DNA of 64,000 bases from Corinectria fuckeliana (Eukaryota > Ascomycota > Sordariomycetes > Hypocreales > Nectriaceae). Position numbers and translations under genes: made by a program. Below are positions 23,967 through 35,498 of the stretch, in pieces. The stretch covers positions 186,001 through 250,000 of the forward strand of contig WPDH01000110.1 in NCBI GenBank assembly GCA_019137255.1, read 5' to 3'. The notes under the pieces were generated by a model that worked only from the letters and a program-made list of their open reading frames with translations, searched no databases and had not been told where the DNA came from. Positions within the stretch are counted from its first letter, which is position 1, and the number at the start of each line of letters is the position of its first letter.

Positions 23967-25605
23967 TTATAGCTTAGCTTTAGGCGGTCGCTCTGCCTCC
24001 TCCGCAACCTTTCGCTTCCGCTCCCACGCCTTAAGCTTGACCAGTGGCATTGCAGACCAAATGTCAATCCATGTCAGATCAAACTCTGGCAACTTACGAC
24101 CGGTCGTTGCAGCGACTGGCTCTCCGGCAATATCGCGCAAGAACTCAAAGAAGTCAGCATAATTAGGTGCAATGGCGTAGTAGTCTTTTCCTCCCTTTCT
24201 CTCAGCAACGCGTTTTCGCTCCCACTCAAGCTGCTCTGGGATGGAGGGCAGTGGCTTGGCTCGTCCGGCGAAGAACCGGGCTACTGCGACAGCTTGCCAT
24301 TCGTATGCGCGGAAAGTAAAGCCACCTCCAAGCTAACAGCATCATTAGCATCAATGATCGAAATTGGCATTGCACGTGAACATACCATTCCCACAAATGC
24401 CAGTGTAGGGTCCTCGATATTCCAAGTATGCTGGAACACACCGGGGAGACGTCGATAAGCGTGCCTAATGCGCTCCTGGACCTCGGGAAGAAATGGTAAA
24501 CTAAAGGTATAGCCGGTTCCGAAAATGACATGATCTACACCATCAAGATGCGATCCATCACTAAAGAAGATGCGTCCCGTTTCGGCGTCGAAATGGCTGA
24601 TGGCCCTTTTTATAGAAATCTTTGGATGCTTGAATGGCTCCCAACCAAAAGCTGGGAGCGGTTCCCCGCGAATGGACGCATAAACTGGACCTTTCGCAAA
24701 ATCCAAGACTTCGTGTACGATTTCATGAGACGATACGGAACCGCCTAGAATCACTACTCTCTGTATTTGACATTAGCCTTGTAGACTTTAAAAAAGATTT
24801 AGGATGATGCTCATACCTTTCCCTGGAACTGATCCCCACTTCTGAAATGTTTGCTGTGTATAATGGCACCAGGGAACTTCTTGTCATACTCAACAAGGCC
24901 CGGAATGTCAGGAAACCAGGGGACGTTGTAGTGTCCGCTGGCAACAACGAGCGCATCAAATGACTCTCGCCACCAGTAGTTGCGACTGTTGACCACCTTT
25001 CGAAGAGTAAGAATCCATTCACTGTTGACCTTTTCGGCTTTCTCGACAGTGGTATCGAGCTCAAGAAGTTTATCGTGGCCTCCACGAGTAAAAATACCCT
25101 CAACCCAATCACGAATCGTTGTATGGTGGCGATAAGGAGATTCTAGGCCGTACTCTGCCAGTGTACGGTCCGACAACCTGTCCGGGAATGGTTCTTCTGT
25201 GTAGCTCATCACGGAAGGGATGATATTGCTGTGAAGATTCTCGTGAATTGCTGTATCTGAAAATCGTTGCTGATGTCCATTCACTGCCTCAGACACTGGG
25301 GTAACGGCAGGAAGTTGCTCTGGAATCGGCACCGCAGTATCCCCCTCTCCAAAGATCAAATCACTTAGGGACGGGATACCAGTAGGTAGATGTGGCGTGT
25401 GAATCCTGGAAAGAAGTCGATTATTTGAGCTAATACGTACGAGTGAACTGGTGGGGAGGAGTACTTACCATGTTCCGCCAATCGCCGATCTTCTTTCGAA
25501 CACACGAACCGTTTGAAATGCTTGTTCCCTGACTAATGCATCGGTTGTAATAGCTCCGCTAGGACCAGCGCCTATAACAGCTACACGTCGTACGGGAGTA
25601 GGCAT
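23967..25605 (-). CDS. Flavin-containing monooxygenase (FMO-like)
   Basis: Exons 25605-25469, 25405-24817, 24760-24386 and 24332-23967 give 488 residues. The FAD-binding loop is VAVIGAGPSGAITTDAL at the N-terminus (GxGxxG type). The FMO identifying motif FPGAIIHSKHFRS (FxGxxxHxxxY/F) is at about residue 225. The NADPH loop ILGGSVSSHE begins just after intron 2. FGTGYTFSLPFLP matches the conserved ATG/FGTGY block. The family oxygenates soft nucleophiles (N or S), or acts as a tailoring oxidase in fungal clusters. All phases close and no defect is seen. It lies tail-first beside the MFS exporter on the same strand. A second, dead FMO-type gene of a different subfamily lies at 47.1-47.7 kb. Confidence 0.9.
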
Positions 25606-26260
25606 GATTAGACAGTAGTGTTGCCTACAAACGTTGAGCTAGTAAGTGTGCAAAGAGGGGTAACGAGAGATGAAGGAGACAGGGTCTTTTAAGTGCGACG
25701 AGATCTTCCGATCTCGCAATTGCGCCACATGAGTTTCAATTGCGTATAAGGTTGCATAAGCACGTAAGACCAGTCTTGCCGTATCTATGCGGGGCTGACC
25801 AGACACATGCTATCGTATTACCAACCGCAGAATATCATGACCCTATCTTGACGAGATTGAGGAGTGTGTCGAGGCGTGGTTAGTTCACAGGAAGCTACCG
25901 CCGTGGCCACATTTCGTTGAAAGGCTGAAATGTTTATATTGAAAGGAGTCTCGATATTGACAGTTATAGGTTCTAGTAAAGTAAAGATTGGAGGAAACGG
26001 TCTTGACACTTACCTAGAAAGTAGTATTTGAGAGCTTCATTCCCTGATTAGGAGAGTTTCCAGACACATGGAAAGGAAAACAAGGGACTAAGATCGCTGA
26101 GTGCCCTGTATTTAACTTACACGAGCTGACTTCTTTCATTAATGCTATCTAGGAGCTCTTTCACATATACTTAAGCGACAGAAATAGCTCATGAACACCA
26201 GGAGCGTTCCATCACGACGAACGCTACACATTTTTGAACGCTGTGTAAGCGCCTGCTCTG
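25606..26260. promoter_or_regulatory. Intergenic region, FMO promoter and aquaporin 3' flank
   Basis: No coding potential on either strand beyond one 63-codon frame without features. The part next to 25606 must carry the FMO promoter. Confidence 0.35.
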
Positions 26261-27198
26261 CTAGACTTCATACGGGGCGTCCTGCCCAGGGTTTGCCTCT
26301 TCGTAGTGCGCAAGCTTGACTAGTCGATAAAATAGAGCGGCCAGGACGGCGCCGAGTCCTGGTCCAACCCAGTAGATCCAGTGATACGTAGGAAAGGTCG
26401 TACCAGCAACCGCGCAGCCAAAGCTCCGCACAGGGTTCAAAGAACCACCAGTAACGTATACTCCTATAGAGACATAATGTGAGTTGTTGGGTATGTAGGA
26501 CCTGTAGAACAGATAAGTAGGGGATGCACGTACCTGGGATCAAGGCCATAAACAAAGCGAGTCCAATGCCAACAGGGGCGAGAAATGTATCCCGAGATTT
26601 CTCGATGGCCAACATTAAAACAACAAAGACCAGCTGAGCTGTGAAGAACATCTCCAGGAACACGCCTTGGGCAATGGAAGTATCAAATCCAAGTACAGTA
26701 TTGGCCTCCGCAACTGATCCTGGAAACATTACATCGACGAGTCCACCAGCGCACATGGATCCGAGCAGTTGAGCAGGGACGAGAAAAGCTGCCCGCACCC
26801 AGGGGAGTTGACCTGCAACACATAAACCCATTGTGACCTGTGTTGTTATTGTCATCTTGAGCCTCGCGTCTCGATTGTATCAAGAGAGAATGGCCGGTGC
26901 TTACTGCTGGGTTGAACAGTCCGCCACTGATGCGGTAGAAAGCCCACGCATTGACCAGAAGCGCAAACCCGTACGACATGGCGATCAAGATATTGGTTGT
27001 GCTAGCCAGTCCACCGTTGAGCGCCGCGTTTGGCGCCTGCTGTACAGCCATCAAGTTTCCACCATAGCCAAAGTAGAGGAAGAAGAAGGTCCCGACGAAC
27101 TCCCCACATGCAGCGACGAGATGGGTATGGAATGGGCTAAGGTGGCGTTGTTGATGACCATGAGTATGACGACCGTCGACTTCAGCTGGAGGCGCCAT
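26261..27198 (-). CDS. Aquaporin / MIP-family channel
   Basis: Three exons (27198-26905, 26837-26534 and 26463-26261) give 266 residues from MAPPAEVDGRHTHGHQQRH. An upstream in-frame ATG at 27375 would add 59 residues with a segment (TDRLRRSIEPQLNG) that also occurs in relatives, so the true start may be further upstream. Helix 1 is GEFVGTFFFLYFGYGGNLMA. The first pore motif is intact, FNPAV-TMGL, split by intron 1 right after NPA. The second reads GGSLNPVRSFGCAV, so it is NPV instead of NPA, while the selectivity arginine (R of NPVRSF) is kept. The six-helix layout and length are normal. MIP proteins pass water or small uncharged solutes through the plasma membrane. The NPV variant may change selectivity. 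Confidence 0.9.
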
Positions 27199-28419
27199 AT
27201 CGGATCTGCCGTTGAGTTGAGGCTCTATAGACCTCCGTAGACGGTCGGTGGGTGGCCTGGTACTTTGGTGCTGGGCGTCGAAGCTGGGATAGGGCGTTGA
27301 AGAAATGCAGGGATAAGTCCAAGACGTGCAAGGATGGATTCGTGTCCAAAAGAGAAGGTCAGGCAGGTCATGCATGGACTTACGCTACATAGCAACCCCA
27401 GAGACAATTACTACTAATAATAATGTGTTTGTTCCCACCATGATGCTGTGGCTTGGGTATGACGCACGTGAGTGTTGTTTTTTTGGGAAAATGACGTGGA
27501 CACTGAAATTTCAATAGAACCGCTCATGACTAGCTAGCTTGTAAACCCTCAGCATAGCATTGTGTACGTCTCTCGTCCACCTCCTTATGTTTGCCCTGTT
27601 GTCTCTCGTTGGTATGCTGCATGTTTTTGTTATTAAAACCAGTTGCAGGTGTCTCTGTCTGGCAATATTCGACGGTTTCCTTGAACGGGCAGTTGAAATG
27701 TAGGAAGCAAACTATCTGGAACTAATCTATGTGTAGGCCCAAAGAGGCAATACACCTCTCTTCTCTGAGCTTGCAGTGCGGATGTCATCGTCGATCAAAA
27801 CTCATCCGGCGATGACTCCCTGCAGGCAATGCTGGAATGCACTAGATACATAGTAGTATTGCACTATTGCAAGCCTGATATGATAATGCGGACTAATTCC
27901 TTGTCTAGCTAATTTTGAGACCCCACAGACAAAGACACAGTGAGGAACCCCCTTGCAGTGCCTAGCGACGGGCGCTTTCCCCCCACCTTGCAACGTTAGC
28001 AATACCGCGAAATGCTCTAGATGATAGTTACGCGACAAAGAAGCAGCTCTGTCGGAAAAATAGGACTGCTCACCACAGCAGATAAGAGGTTTGTTTGATT
28101 GAGTGCGGTGACCTTAGCAGCGATTCAGCACAGCGACGTCCTCGATAAACACTGTAGTCATAATTATGTCGAACACGCGTAGCTTGTTCCATGTCAAGAC
28201 CCACTATGTAGCAAGGAGTCTCAAGTGTTTTATACAAGCTATATAAACAGGAATAGCTTAGCTAAAGAATAACATGGTTTGGATCTATTAACTTGGAAGA
28301 AACTGCTTTTATTAACTTGATTAATAAATCCGTCGACTAAGTAGGCCCTGCAACAAGCCGTAATGTTAGCATGTTAGTATGACTTGGGATCGCAAAAATT
28401 TCCAAAACCTTCGCCGCCA
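27199..28419. other. Intergenic region
   Basis: 1.2 kb without a supported gene. A 5' leader or first exon of the aquaporin may lie in 27200-27420. The part from 28200 is more AT-rich. Confidence 0.4.
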
Positions 28420-28925
28420 CAGGAACCGTCCACATTCCTTACTTCCTAGCCCTCTAACGGCACTGGGAAGACTAGCCACAGGGTTCTCCTCGACGTTTTG
28501 ATATCGTGTCCAGCAGCAAAGGCTTTCGTCTCGCGCGGCCAGTCGATACAGTGTTTGACGACGACGTCCGAAAGACTGGTCGTCTCACGCGTTAGACTCT
28601 CAGCATACCGTTTCTGGAGCGCCACAATCAGCTCGGCCTAGTTCTGGCCGGAAGTAAATTGCACGCGCACGGGCAGGAGATTAAGGCAAGGGCCAAAGGT
28701 GTTTGCAAGGGAAGCGGGAACAGTAGCACGACCAGAGAAAAGGCGGCCGAATACAACATCCCGGGAGCCTATAAGAGAGCTAAGCGCGGAAGCACAAGCT
28801 AGGATGTAGAGGGAAGTCTGTTCGATGCCGAATAGCACTTGAGGTATGGGAATAGATCGTACAAGAACGGTAGATAGGCTATCTAGCGTGGTTACCGGCG
28901 AGGTGGATAGTGGTATTGTAGTCAT
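28420..28925 (-). pseudogene. Fragment of an NRPS condensation domain
   Basis: The minus strand reads VLFGIEQTSLYILACASALS then GSRDVVFGRLFSGRATVPAS and ANTFGPCLNLLPVRVQF. This is the late part of a condensation domain (the DVVFG...SGR...NxxGPCxNxxPxRV block conserved in fungal nonribosomal peptide synthetases). After an in-frame stop it continues with ELIVALQKRYAESLTRETTS and, in another frame, IDWPRET. No HHxxxDG active site, adenylation or carrier domain is found. It is the remnant of a much larger gene. Confidence 0.75.
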
Positions 28926-29819
28926 GGAGGAGTTCCGAAGTGTCTCGCTTCAGTAGGCATAAATTTCCGCCTTGCGCAGTTGGATGTGGCTAAGGAAGAA
29001 TCTAAAGTCGCGGGCTACCTAGGTTGAAGAATTATTGTAGATGCTAGCTAGAATCTAGACGGTTCGACTCAAGCTGATGGCGTCGTAGACTGCATGCGAC
29101 ATGCTGAAGACGAGTTTGGTGACTAAGTTGTTGAGCCTCGTTTGTGATAACTCTAAGAGAGTCTCTCGGCCAAGTTCCGAGGTAGGGTCGCATCGCTTAA
29201 TACAAAGTAGCAGGCCTCAAAACGAGGCCTGTAAGCGCTTAATGGGCGTCCTAGATGTAGTGAGCCGCATACGGACGATACATAAGACGCCACTAAAGAA
29301 TGGCTGGCTGAAATGGTATAATACCTATACCTCCTCTCGACCTGGGCACTGCGGGTTGGGGACAGTGATCGGATAATCACCAAGCTGGTTGTGGCTTAGC
29401 CGGTCCGGCTGATTGATGACTCTCGGCTAAAAACGTGGTGTGGTAGCTAAAGATGCAGGACAGATGGGGATATGGTTAATTAATGCATTGACATGATGAG
29501 ATTTAGCATCATTCGAAATCTTGTTCGCTGGCGATTTAGACGTATGGGATTTTCCCTCGTATGTATAGAAGCTATGGCAGCCTAGTTAGTAGATTAGGTT
29601 GTTTCCTTTTTTCCCCTTTAAACTTTTAATGGATCTTGGGTTATTTGGTCTTCAGTTTGACGTAGGAGGAGAGGTTAGGTTCTGATAAGAAGATTCTTAG
29701 TACTCCTGCTTGGCTATATCGAATCTGGCTCCTGAAACCCGCGAGACATAAGATGGTTGACTTTAACATGTATTTGGCTCTGAGCCACAAAAGATACTCT
29801 ATCTCCCCAAGCCCTCTAA
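28926..29819. other. Intergenic, possibly further NRPS debris
   Basis: Frames are short and no motif is clear. The first 60 bases continue upstream of the condensation fragment in a plausible but unproven way. Confidence 0.3.
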
Positions 29820-30290
29820 GCTCTTTGCTAAAGAACAGCATCACTCTCTGTCAACCACAACAACTTTACGCGCCTCCAGCTACGCCCAATCGTCCTCAGC
29901 ATCGAGACTGAGGGTCCAGGACAGCGGTTAGACGCAGCCAAACTGCAGATAGGAATTTGGCACGCAACCCAGTGGTCATTTCTTCGCACCGCCCTTCTCT
30001 TGCCCCGAGGACGCACAGAAGCACAGGCAGGCAAAGCATTATCTCGGCTGCCATTTATCCCTGTCGTCATTATCCAGGGCCACTAATGGCTCTTTGTGTT
30101 GTCGACGCTCGAAGGCCCAAAGACCATCTTCTGGACCGAACGCTAGTTTGGAAGCACCCAGAGCATCGTGGAGATCTACCAGACGATGGCGGTCCTGAGG
30201 CAGCTGACAGCCTGGGCCGAGACAGTCTACTTTCCGTGGTTCAAGGACGAAACTCTGACACCGCTCGGAATTGACGGCGACGACAGCGAG
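29820..30290 (+). pseudogene. Relic of a fungal PD-(D/E)XK nuclease-like domain protein
   Basis: One frame reads LRPIVLSIETEGPGQRLDAA, then LQIGIWHATQWSFLRTALLL, then LPFIPVVIIQGH, WLFVLSTLEGPKTIFWTER, and FGSTQSIVEIYQTMAVLRQL. This order (SIET..., xQxGxWxxAQW, GHxWxF, FGST) is that of the fungal PD-(D/E)XK nuclease-like domain. The usual lysine after IET is a glutamate here. In-frame stops occur at 30084 (TAA) and 30144 (TAG). No start or upstream half is recognisable. These proteins are of unclear function and are often found in accessory regions. Confidence 0.65.
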
Positions 30291-30429
30291 TCATGGAGTC
30301 AACACGTGTTTGGTTGGCCTCCAAACCATCCCGGTGCAGCTCATCATGCTTCTGTAAATCGCAATCGGCGAGACATTTATCGATTTTAACTGTATGTATA
30401 TTGAATTTATTCTTAAGAACATGCCTACC

Positions 30430-31200
30430 AAGTCAGAACTTGATATCCTGATTGTTAGCCAGGGAGACAGGGCTTCTTTCGCTCTGAAAATCAGGCACGA
30501 GAGTGTCAGGCCTGGTGATAATACCTAATATGTGGTTTCCCTTTCGGTCTACCGATCGGGTCAGCTTCAGATCCATTTGGTTGGCATAGTCATTCTTTGT
30601 TGATACGACAGCCAGGATGATGCCCTGAGGCTCCTTCATATAGCCTTACACAGCGTCCTTGATCATTCTGACACCTGTAACCGACTGGTTCTTTATCTCA
30701 CAATACATAAGGCTGAAATCTATGATGGTCAAATAAGGGCGATCAGGCTAGTTAACCTTAATACGAAGAAGATTGTTAGAGAAGATCTTGCTAATCGCTA
30801 TGATTCCTATAGTAGTAATAAGACGGTTGATAAGATTAGGCAGCTTGTCAGAGGCTATGAGCTTCTCCTTGAATTTCGCTAAAGTAGCCTTCTTAGATAT
30901 GGTTTGGGAGCTATATGGCACAATTGAGACGTTGACAGCCTCGTGGGCTGTCTTGCGGAGGACTAAGTCCGTGGGGAAACAAGTGTAGAAATTACTCCGA
31001 ATAGGGAAAAGTACTCCGGATATGGCCTCGAGGATTGAACCTTTGCCCCAGGATTCGTCGCCACAGACAATGATCTGTGGGAGAGAAATGTAATGTCCAA
31101 TGCCGTGCGAACGGAGCGAGTCTACCGCATCTAGGAGATGCAGCTTTTCTTAAGAGTAGAGGCCATCGAGACCTGAGGTGAGTTTGGTGAGCATGATATT
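30430..31200 (-). pseudogene. Relic of a dynamin-family (Mx-like) GTPase
   Basis: From about 31200 downward, the minus strand reads LDAVDSLRSHGIGHYISLPQ then IIVCGDESWGKGSILEAISG, matching the dynamin P-loop GDQSSGKSSVLEAISG with the key serine and neighbours altered. It continues FPTDLVLRKT. Further on, EPQGIILAVVSTKNDYANQ and GIITRPDTL match the G4 region (TKPD) of fungal dynamin-like proteins. Stops (for example after LYS near 31151, and twice near 30650-30760) and the damaged P-loop show it is dead. The middle and GTPase effector parts are absent. Confidence 0.75.
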
Positions 31201-32865
31201 CGAAGTAATGGGTAGTGAAGGCGTAGACGATGTCTCAGTCTCTTGAAAGGATGTTCTGCTTAATTTTATAATTGGGCATTTCCGGAGTTGTGCAATTCCA
31301 ATCGTGCTTTGCGCAAAGCAGCTTCGACCGAGGTTGAAATCACTGTTCTCCCCACCCCGATAATATTCTTTAATAATATACAACAATACCAAGTTTCGTT
31401 AATCCAGAATGTGCATACGTCGCCATGAGAAGAGCGCGCCAGGGGCAACGCATGGAAGCTCTGGGCGCTTGTCTTGGCTAGGTGCACGAGATCCAGGTCC
31501 TCCCCTGCCGCCATATTCTCCATATTTAAAGTTGGCCCGCTCTATCGGTATGAACTTCTCCTTAGTAGCTACCTGTCGTTACCATGCTGCTTGGAACGGC
31601 TTACACTCACCTATCGGATAGATTCTTTAGCTGCCTGATGAACAGACCCCCTAGCTGCCTGGCTAATAGACCTTCTCATAGCCTAGCAGAGAGACGTCAA
31701 CACAATACAATGGTGTAACGATTCACGATGTGACCTTGTAGTCTTGTGATGAAAATGAGTCACTTGTAGAAAGCTTATTCTGGGCCGTGCCGTGCCGTGC
31801 CGTGCCGCCCTAGACATTCTACTCCACTGATAGCTCGGGATCCCAACGTTCCGCCACTCACTTCAGCTAGAGAGCACTAGAGTTCACTACTAAACTAGCG
31901 GGTGGGGGAAGCTAGGTCATAGCATCATGCAGCTATCTATGCTACCCCAAGGACAGGATGGATATTGCTACATAACATGTGTGTTATCGTGCAGTTAGGC
32001 GAGTGTTCAGACTGTGATATGCGGGCTTTGAAACCAATCGATCGATTTCTAGCTCTGGTGTGATGTGACTGAGCACGACAACATCTCCGAGAAACGGTCC
32101 GATTCACCCTAACGCCGAATACAGCGCGAGGAAACATTCATAATACGTACCCTAGGTAGGCGAGATAGCCGCCTGAGGAGGACTTTTGGTGAGGCGGCAC
32201 AAGATTGGTTTGATTGACAATAATAGAGGCCGAACTAGTCGCATCCCAGTCAAAGTCACCGCTTTCTCATTGCGCCCCCCCTTTTTCTTTTCTTCCCTTC
32301 AGCCCTATATTGAACTAATAATGCTTCTATTAACCGCTGCCACTTAAAAAGCATCTGCTACACATCCTTTCACTATGGTGGTTGTCTGATTGTTTTCCTA
32401 TGAAGTTTACGAATATTTTATCAATTTGGTCTCCTGGAAAGCCTCATAGAGATCCCTAAGATACAAGGGTTGTGTGTTAAAGGACACTAATTTAATCAAG
32501 TGGGCTGCGGAAAACCTTAAAATCCGAAACTAGTCGTTGATAACTACCTACCCTCATCACACTTTAGCAGCCCCTCTCAGTCTTACGACGTTTGATATGC
32601 AAATTATATTGCAAAGCCTGTAACTATTATAGTGTTAGAGCAGGGTTACGTGTCACACGATAACGTAAGGAGATACATTTGAGACATTTTTGTTAACCCC
32701 AACTCTGAGTATATATTACTGAACTAACTCTTTCTTTCTTTCTTCTCGCCCTCCCCCCCCCCTAAGCAATCTATAACAGCTGTGATTAACAACACGAGAT
32801 AACAAGTCTATACATTCTTCCATACTTATTCCCTTCTGCCTCAACCGGTCTCGTTAGAGCTGTTT
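31201..32865. other. Long intergenic region upstream of the P450
   Basis: 1.6 kb without a supported gene on either strand. It contains a CCGTG pentamer repeat (31784-31808) and, near 32730-32760, a pyrimidine tract typical of a fungal 5' leader. The P450 promoter should lie in the last few hundred bases. Confidence 0.4.
31784..31808. repeat. Pentamer tandem repeat (GCCGT)
   Basis: About five direct copies of a GCCGT pentamer. A short microsatellite-like tract with no associated gene. Confidence 0.75.
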
Positions 32866-35016
32866 ATGACTATGACTCTCAGCGCAAGGTATGTAGACAG
32901 TCTTTTCATAAAGCGCTATTATGAACTTTTAAGAAAAGCTCATGTATTTATAACTACCAAACGCAAATTTCTTCAAAACTAATTCCTTAAAAGGATTTAC
33001 CAAGCGGCTAGACATCTGAGCGAAACAGCCTGTTCGAAAATCAATGTAACTGTCTACAGCACTATTGCTATTTTTATTAGCTTTACGCTGGCCAGGTGGA
33101 TATTTGGCAGAAGCCGTGGCAAGCTTCAAGTTCCAGGACCTTCAGGGCTTCCTGTATTCGGAAGTATCTTTGAGGTAAACTTCGGCCTTGTTATACTACT
33201 AAGAATGATTTGTTCACCATTCGCAGCTACAGAAGGGCCACGCAAAGATTCTTGAAGAATGGACAAATCGATACGGTGACATTGTTCGCATTCCGATTGG
33301 GAGTAAAGAAGTTGTAAGTTTCAGACGAGAGGGTTATTCCCAGTTAATTCAATGCTAAACGTTATCTCTCCTAGCTGGTCTTGAATACTCGTGCGGCTGT
33401 ATCAAAGACCCTCATACGCCAGATTGCTGCGTTCCAATCTCGACCCGAGTGGAATATCTGGCATGGAACATTCGTGAATAGTGCAGATACAGGTGGCGTT
33501 TTGACAATGGGAAGTAAGCAGTCGACCCTGTCCAAGCTCGTAATTAAGGCCCCTCGAGAGCTAATATTATGATTACAAAGCATCCAAGTGGAGTGGTGAC
33601 ATAGCAAAATTGAGGAAGTTACTTAGTCCAGTCACCTCCGCGAGTAATTTGCCGACGTAAGTTGGCGAGTTGAAGAAGACCTCCAGTATGACCTTGCTGA
33701 TCACTTTGATAGATATAATCAATATCCGTCAGGACGTTACACCCGACTGATGGAAAGTTTGCGCGACTTGGACTCAAAACCTTGTGATCTGGGCTATTAC
33801 TGGTGGTCCACAACGATTGGCCTCGGAACAGATCAATTAGTTGGTCAAGTTCATGACGACGACATGGTTAAACTTATATGCGATACGGAAATCAACATAT
33901 TCAGACTCAGAAGCTTGGGGTACCCGCTTCACGACTGGGTACCCATCTTGAATCTGTACCGAACTCTTGTTGGCGGCCTTGATTCTTGTTTCAGCCGCAT
34001 TGCCAGCTCTCTTGGATTGAAGTATCCGAGGCTTTTTTCTCATGCGGCTGAAGATATGGCACGTATACTTCGGCAAAACCAATCCAGGTACTGCAGAACC
34101 CAGCTGTCTGCATTGATTCAACGACTTGAGGATGGTGATGAGACGCCATCACAGCTGGGTGATGTCTTTCGATCTCTTCCGGAACGTCTTTCAGCATATG
34201 ATGAATATCTACTGTTGACATCTTTATCCGGCTCTGGTATGGGTACTGGAACTATACTCACATGGTTGATGGGTTACCTGGCCTCACACCCGGAGATTCA
34301 AGACAGAGCACACGAAGCAGTCCATCATGTTTACAAAGGCGAGAGCCCCGATCCTCACGATACCGACCGTGTAGAGTATATCAAGGCACTTGTACTCGAA
34401 GCGGGCCGCTATTGGACTCCTGTTCGTCTTGGATTCTCCCGTGAGACGTACAAAGACGCTCACTTTGATGGATATCACATTCCAAAGGGGACAATGGTGG
34501 TTTACAACTCGTTTCAAATCAATCGTGATCCAATGGCATACGACCTCCCCGATTGTTTTGTTCCTGAAAGATGGATGAACGGACATTTCGGACGTACCGA
34601 TACCTTTGGAGTCGTTGGGGAAAGCATTGGAGTTCCCCATTTAGGCCATGGTGCCGGAAGGCGTCTTTGTCTTGGTATCCCCAGTATGTTATCTGATCCC
34701 AAACCTCCGTTGTCTTATAATGAGCTAACAATACTACGTAGATGTCAATAAAAGCTTGTACGGAGTTTTGGTGCTTGTAATGCATCATTTCAAGCTTGAG
34801 CGTGCAAAATTGGATGATGAAGGGATGCGCAAGGTGTTCCCATCATTCAGAGCCTGCGGACAAAGCTCGCACGACATGCACCCAATTAAGGACCAGGTAT
34901 TCTCATGCGACGCTCAAGCAGTACCTCAAGCTACCGGTATACGTGTAACTGCTAGGGATCCCTATAAATTGGCGACTTGGATTAAGGAGAGACGCGTTGC
35001 TACGACAAGCTTGTAA
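32866..35016 (+). CDS. Cytochrome P450 (possibly CYP504-like)
   Basis: Seven exons (32866-32888, 33060-33174, 33227-33313, 33375-33513, 33581-33656, 33713-34683 and 34742-35016) give 561 residues. The first exon is only 23 bases, and splicing it to 33060 gives a membrane anchor (TIAIFISFTLARWIFG) ahead of the proline hinge VPGPSGLPVFGSIFE. The I-helix has GSGMGTGTILTWLMG. The K-helix has LEAGRYWTPVR (ExxR), then the PERF-like FVPERWM. The heme loop is HLGHGAGRRLCLG, with the cysteine ligand. Blocks such as LRSLGYPLHDWVPILNLYR resemble phenylacetate-hydroxylase-type P450s, but the assignment to a family is tentative. It should be an ER-anchored monooxygenase needing P450 reductase. No defect is visible. 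Confidence 0.88.
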
Positions 35017-35498
35017 GAAATTAATACGGGATAGAAGATGTTAGATGAGTCTTGCTGGGTGCACAACATCAGATTACTAGGTGTACAACACTGGTGACCT
35101 TTCCCCACCTTTTCCCCCTAGCGTTTCTCAATCTTCCCTCCTTCACACTTAATTTACTATACGCAGAAGAGAATACAACAAACACATTACATCACATAAC
35201 GCCCGCCTAAAGAGCCCAAAAAGGTTTCCCTCGATTAAGTGAAATAGTGACCAGGCGGACTTGAGCGCTTTAATTACGCCTATAGTAATATAACTTTCAC
35301 GGCCTTGTTAACATGGGATGCTAGCAGTACTTTCTCTTCTGGTATATAGAATGCTACGAGTACAGGAAGTAACCAATTTCTCTGATTTATCTTGAGTCAA
35401 AAGTAAATTTAGCTAGTAGTTCATTCAAGCACAAGGGCGGCACCAATGTAAGGGCATTCCTGAACTCGTGATCTTGACATAACGCTCTTTTAATCCTC
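35017..35498. other. Intergenic region between convergent genes
   Basis: The 3' flanks of the P450 and the ubiquitin-domain gene; no feature recognised. Confidence 0.35.
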
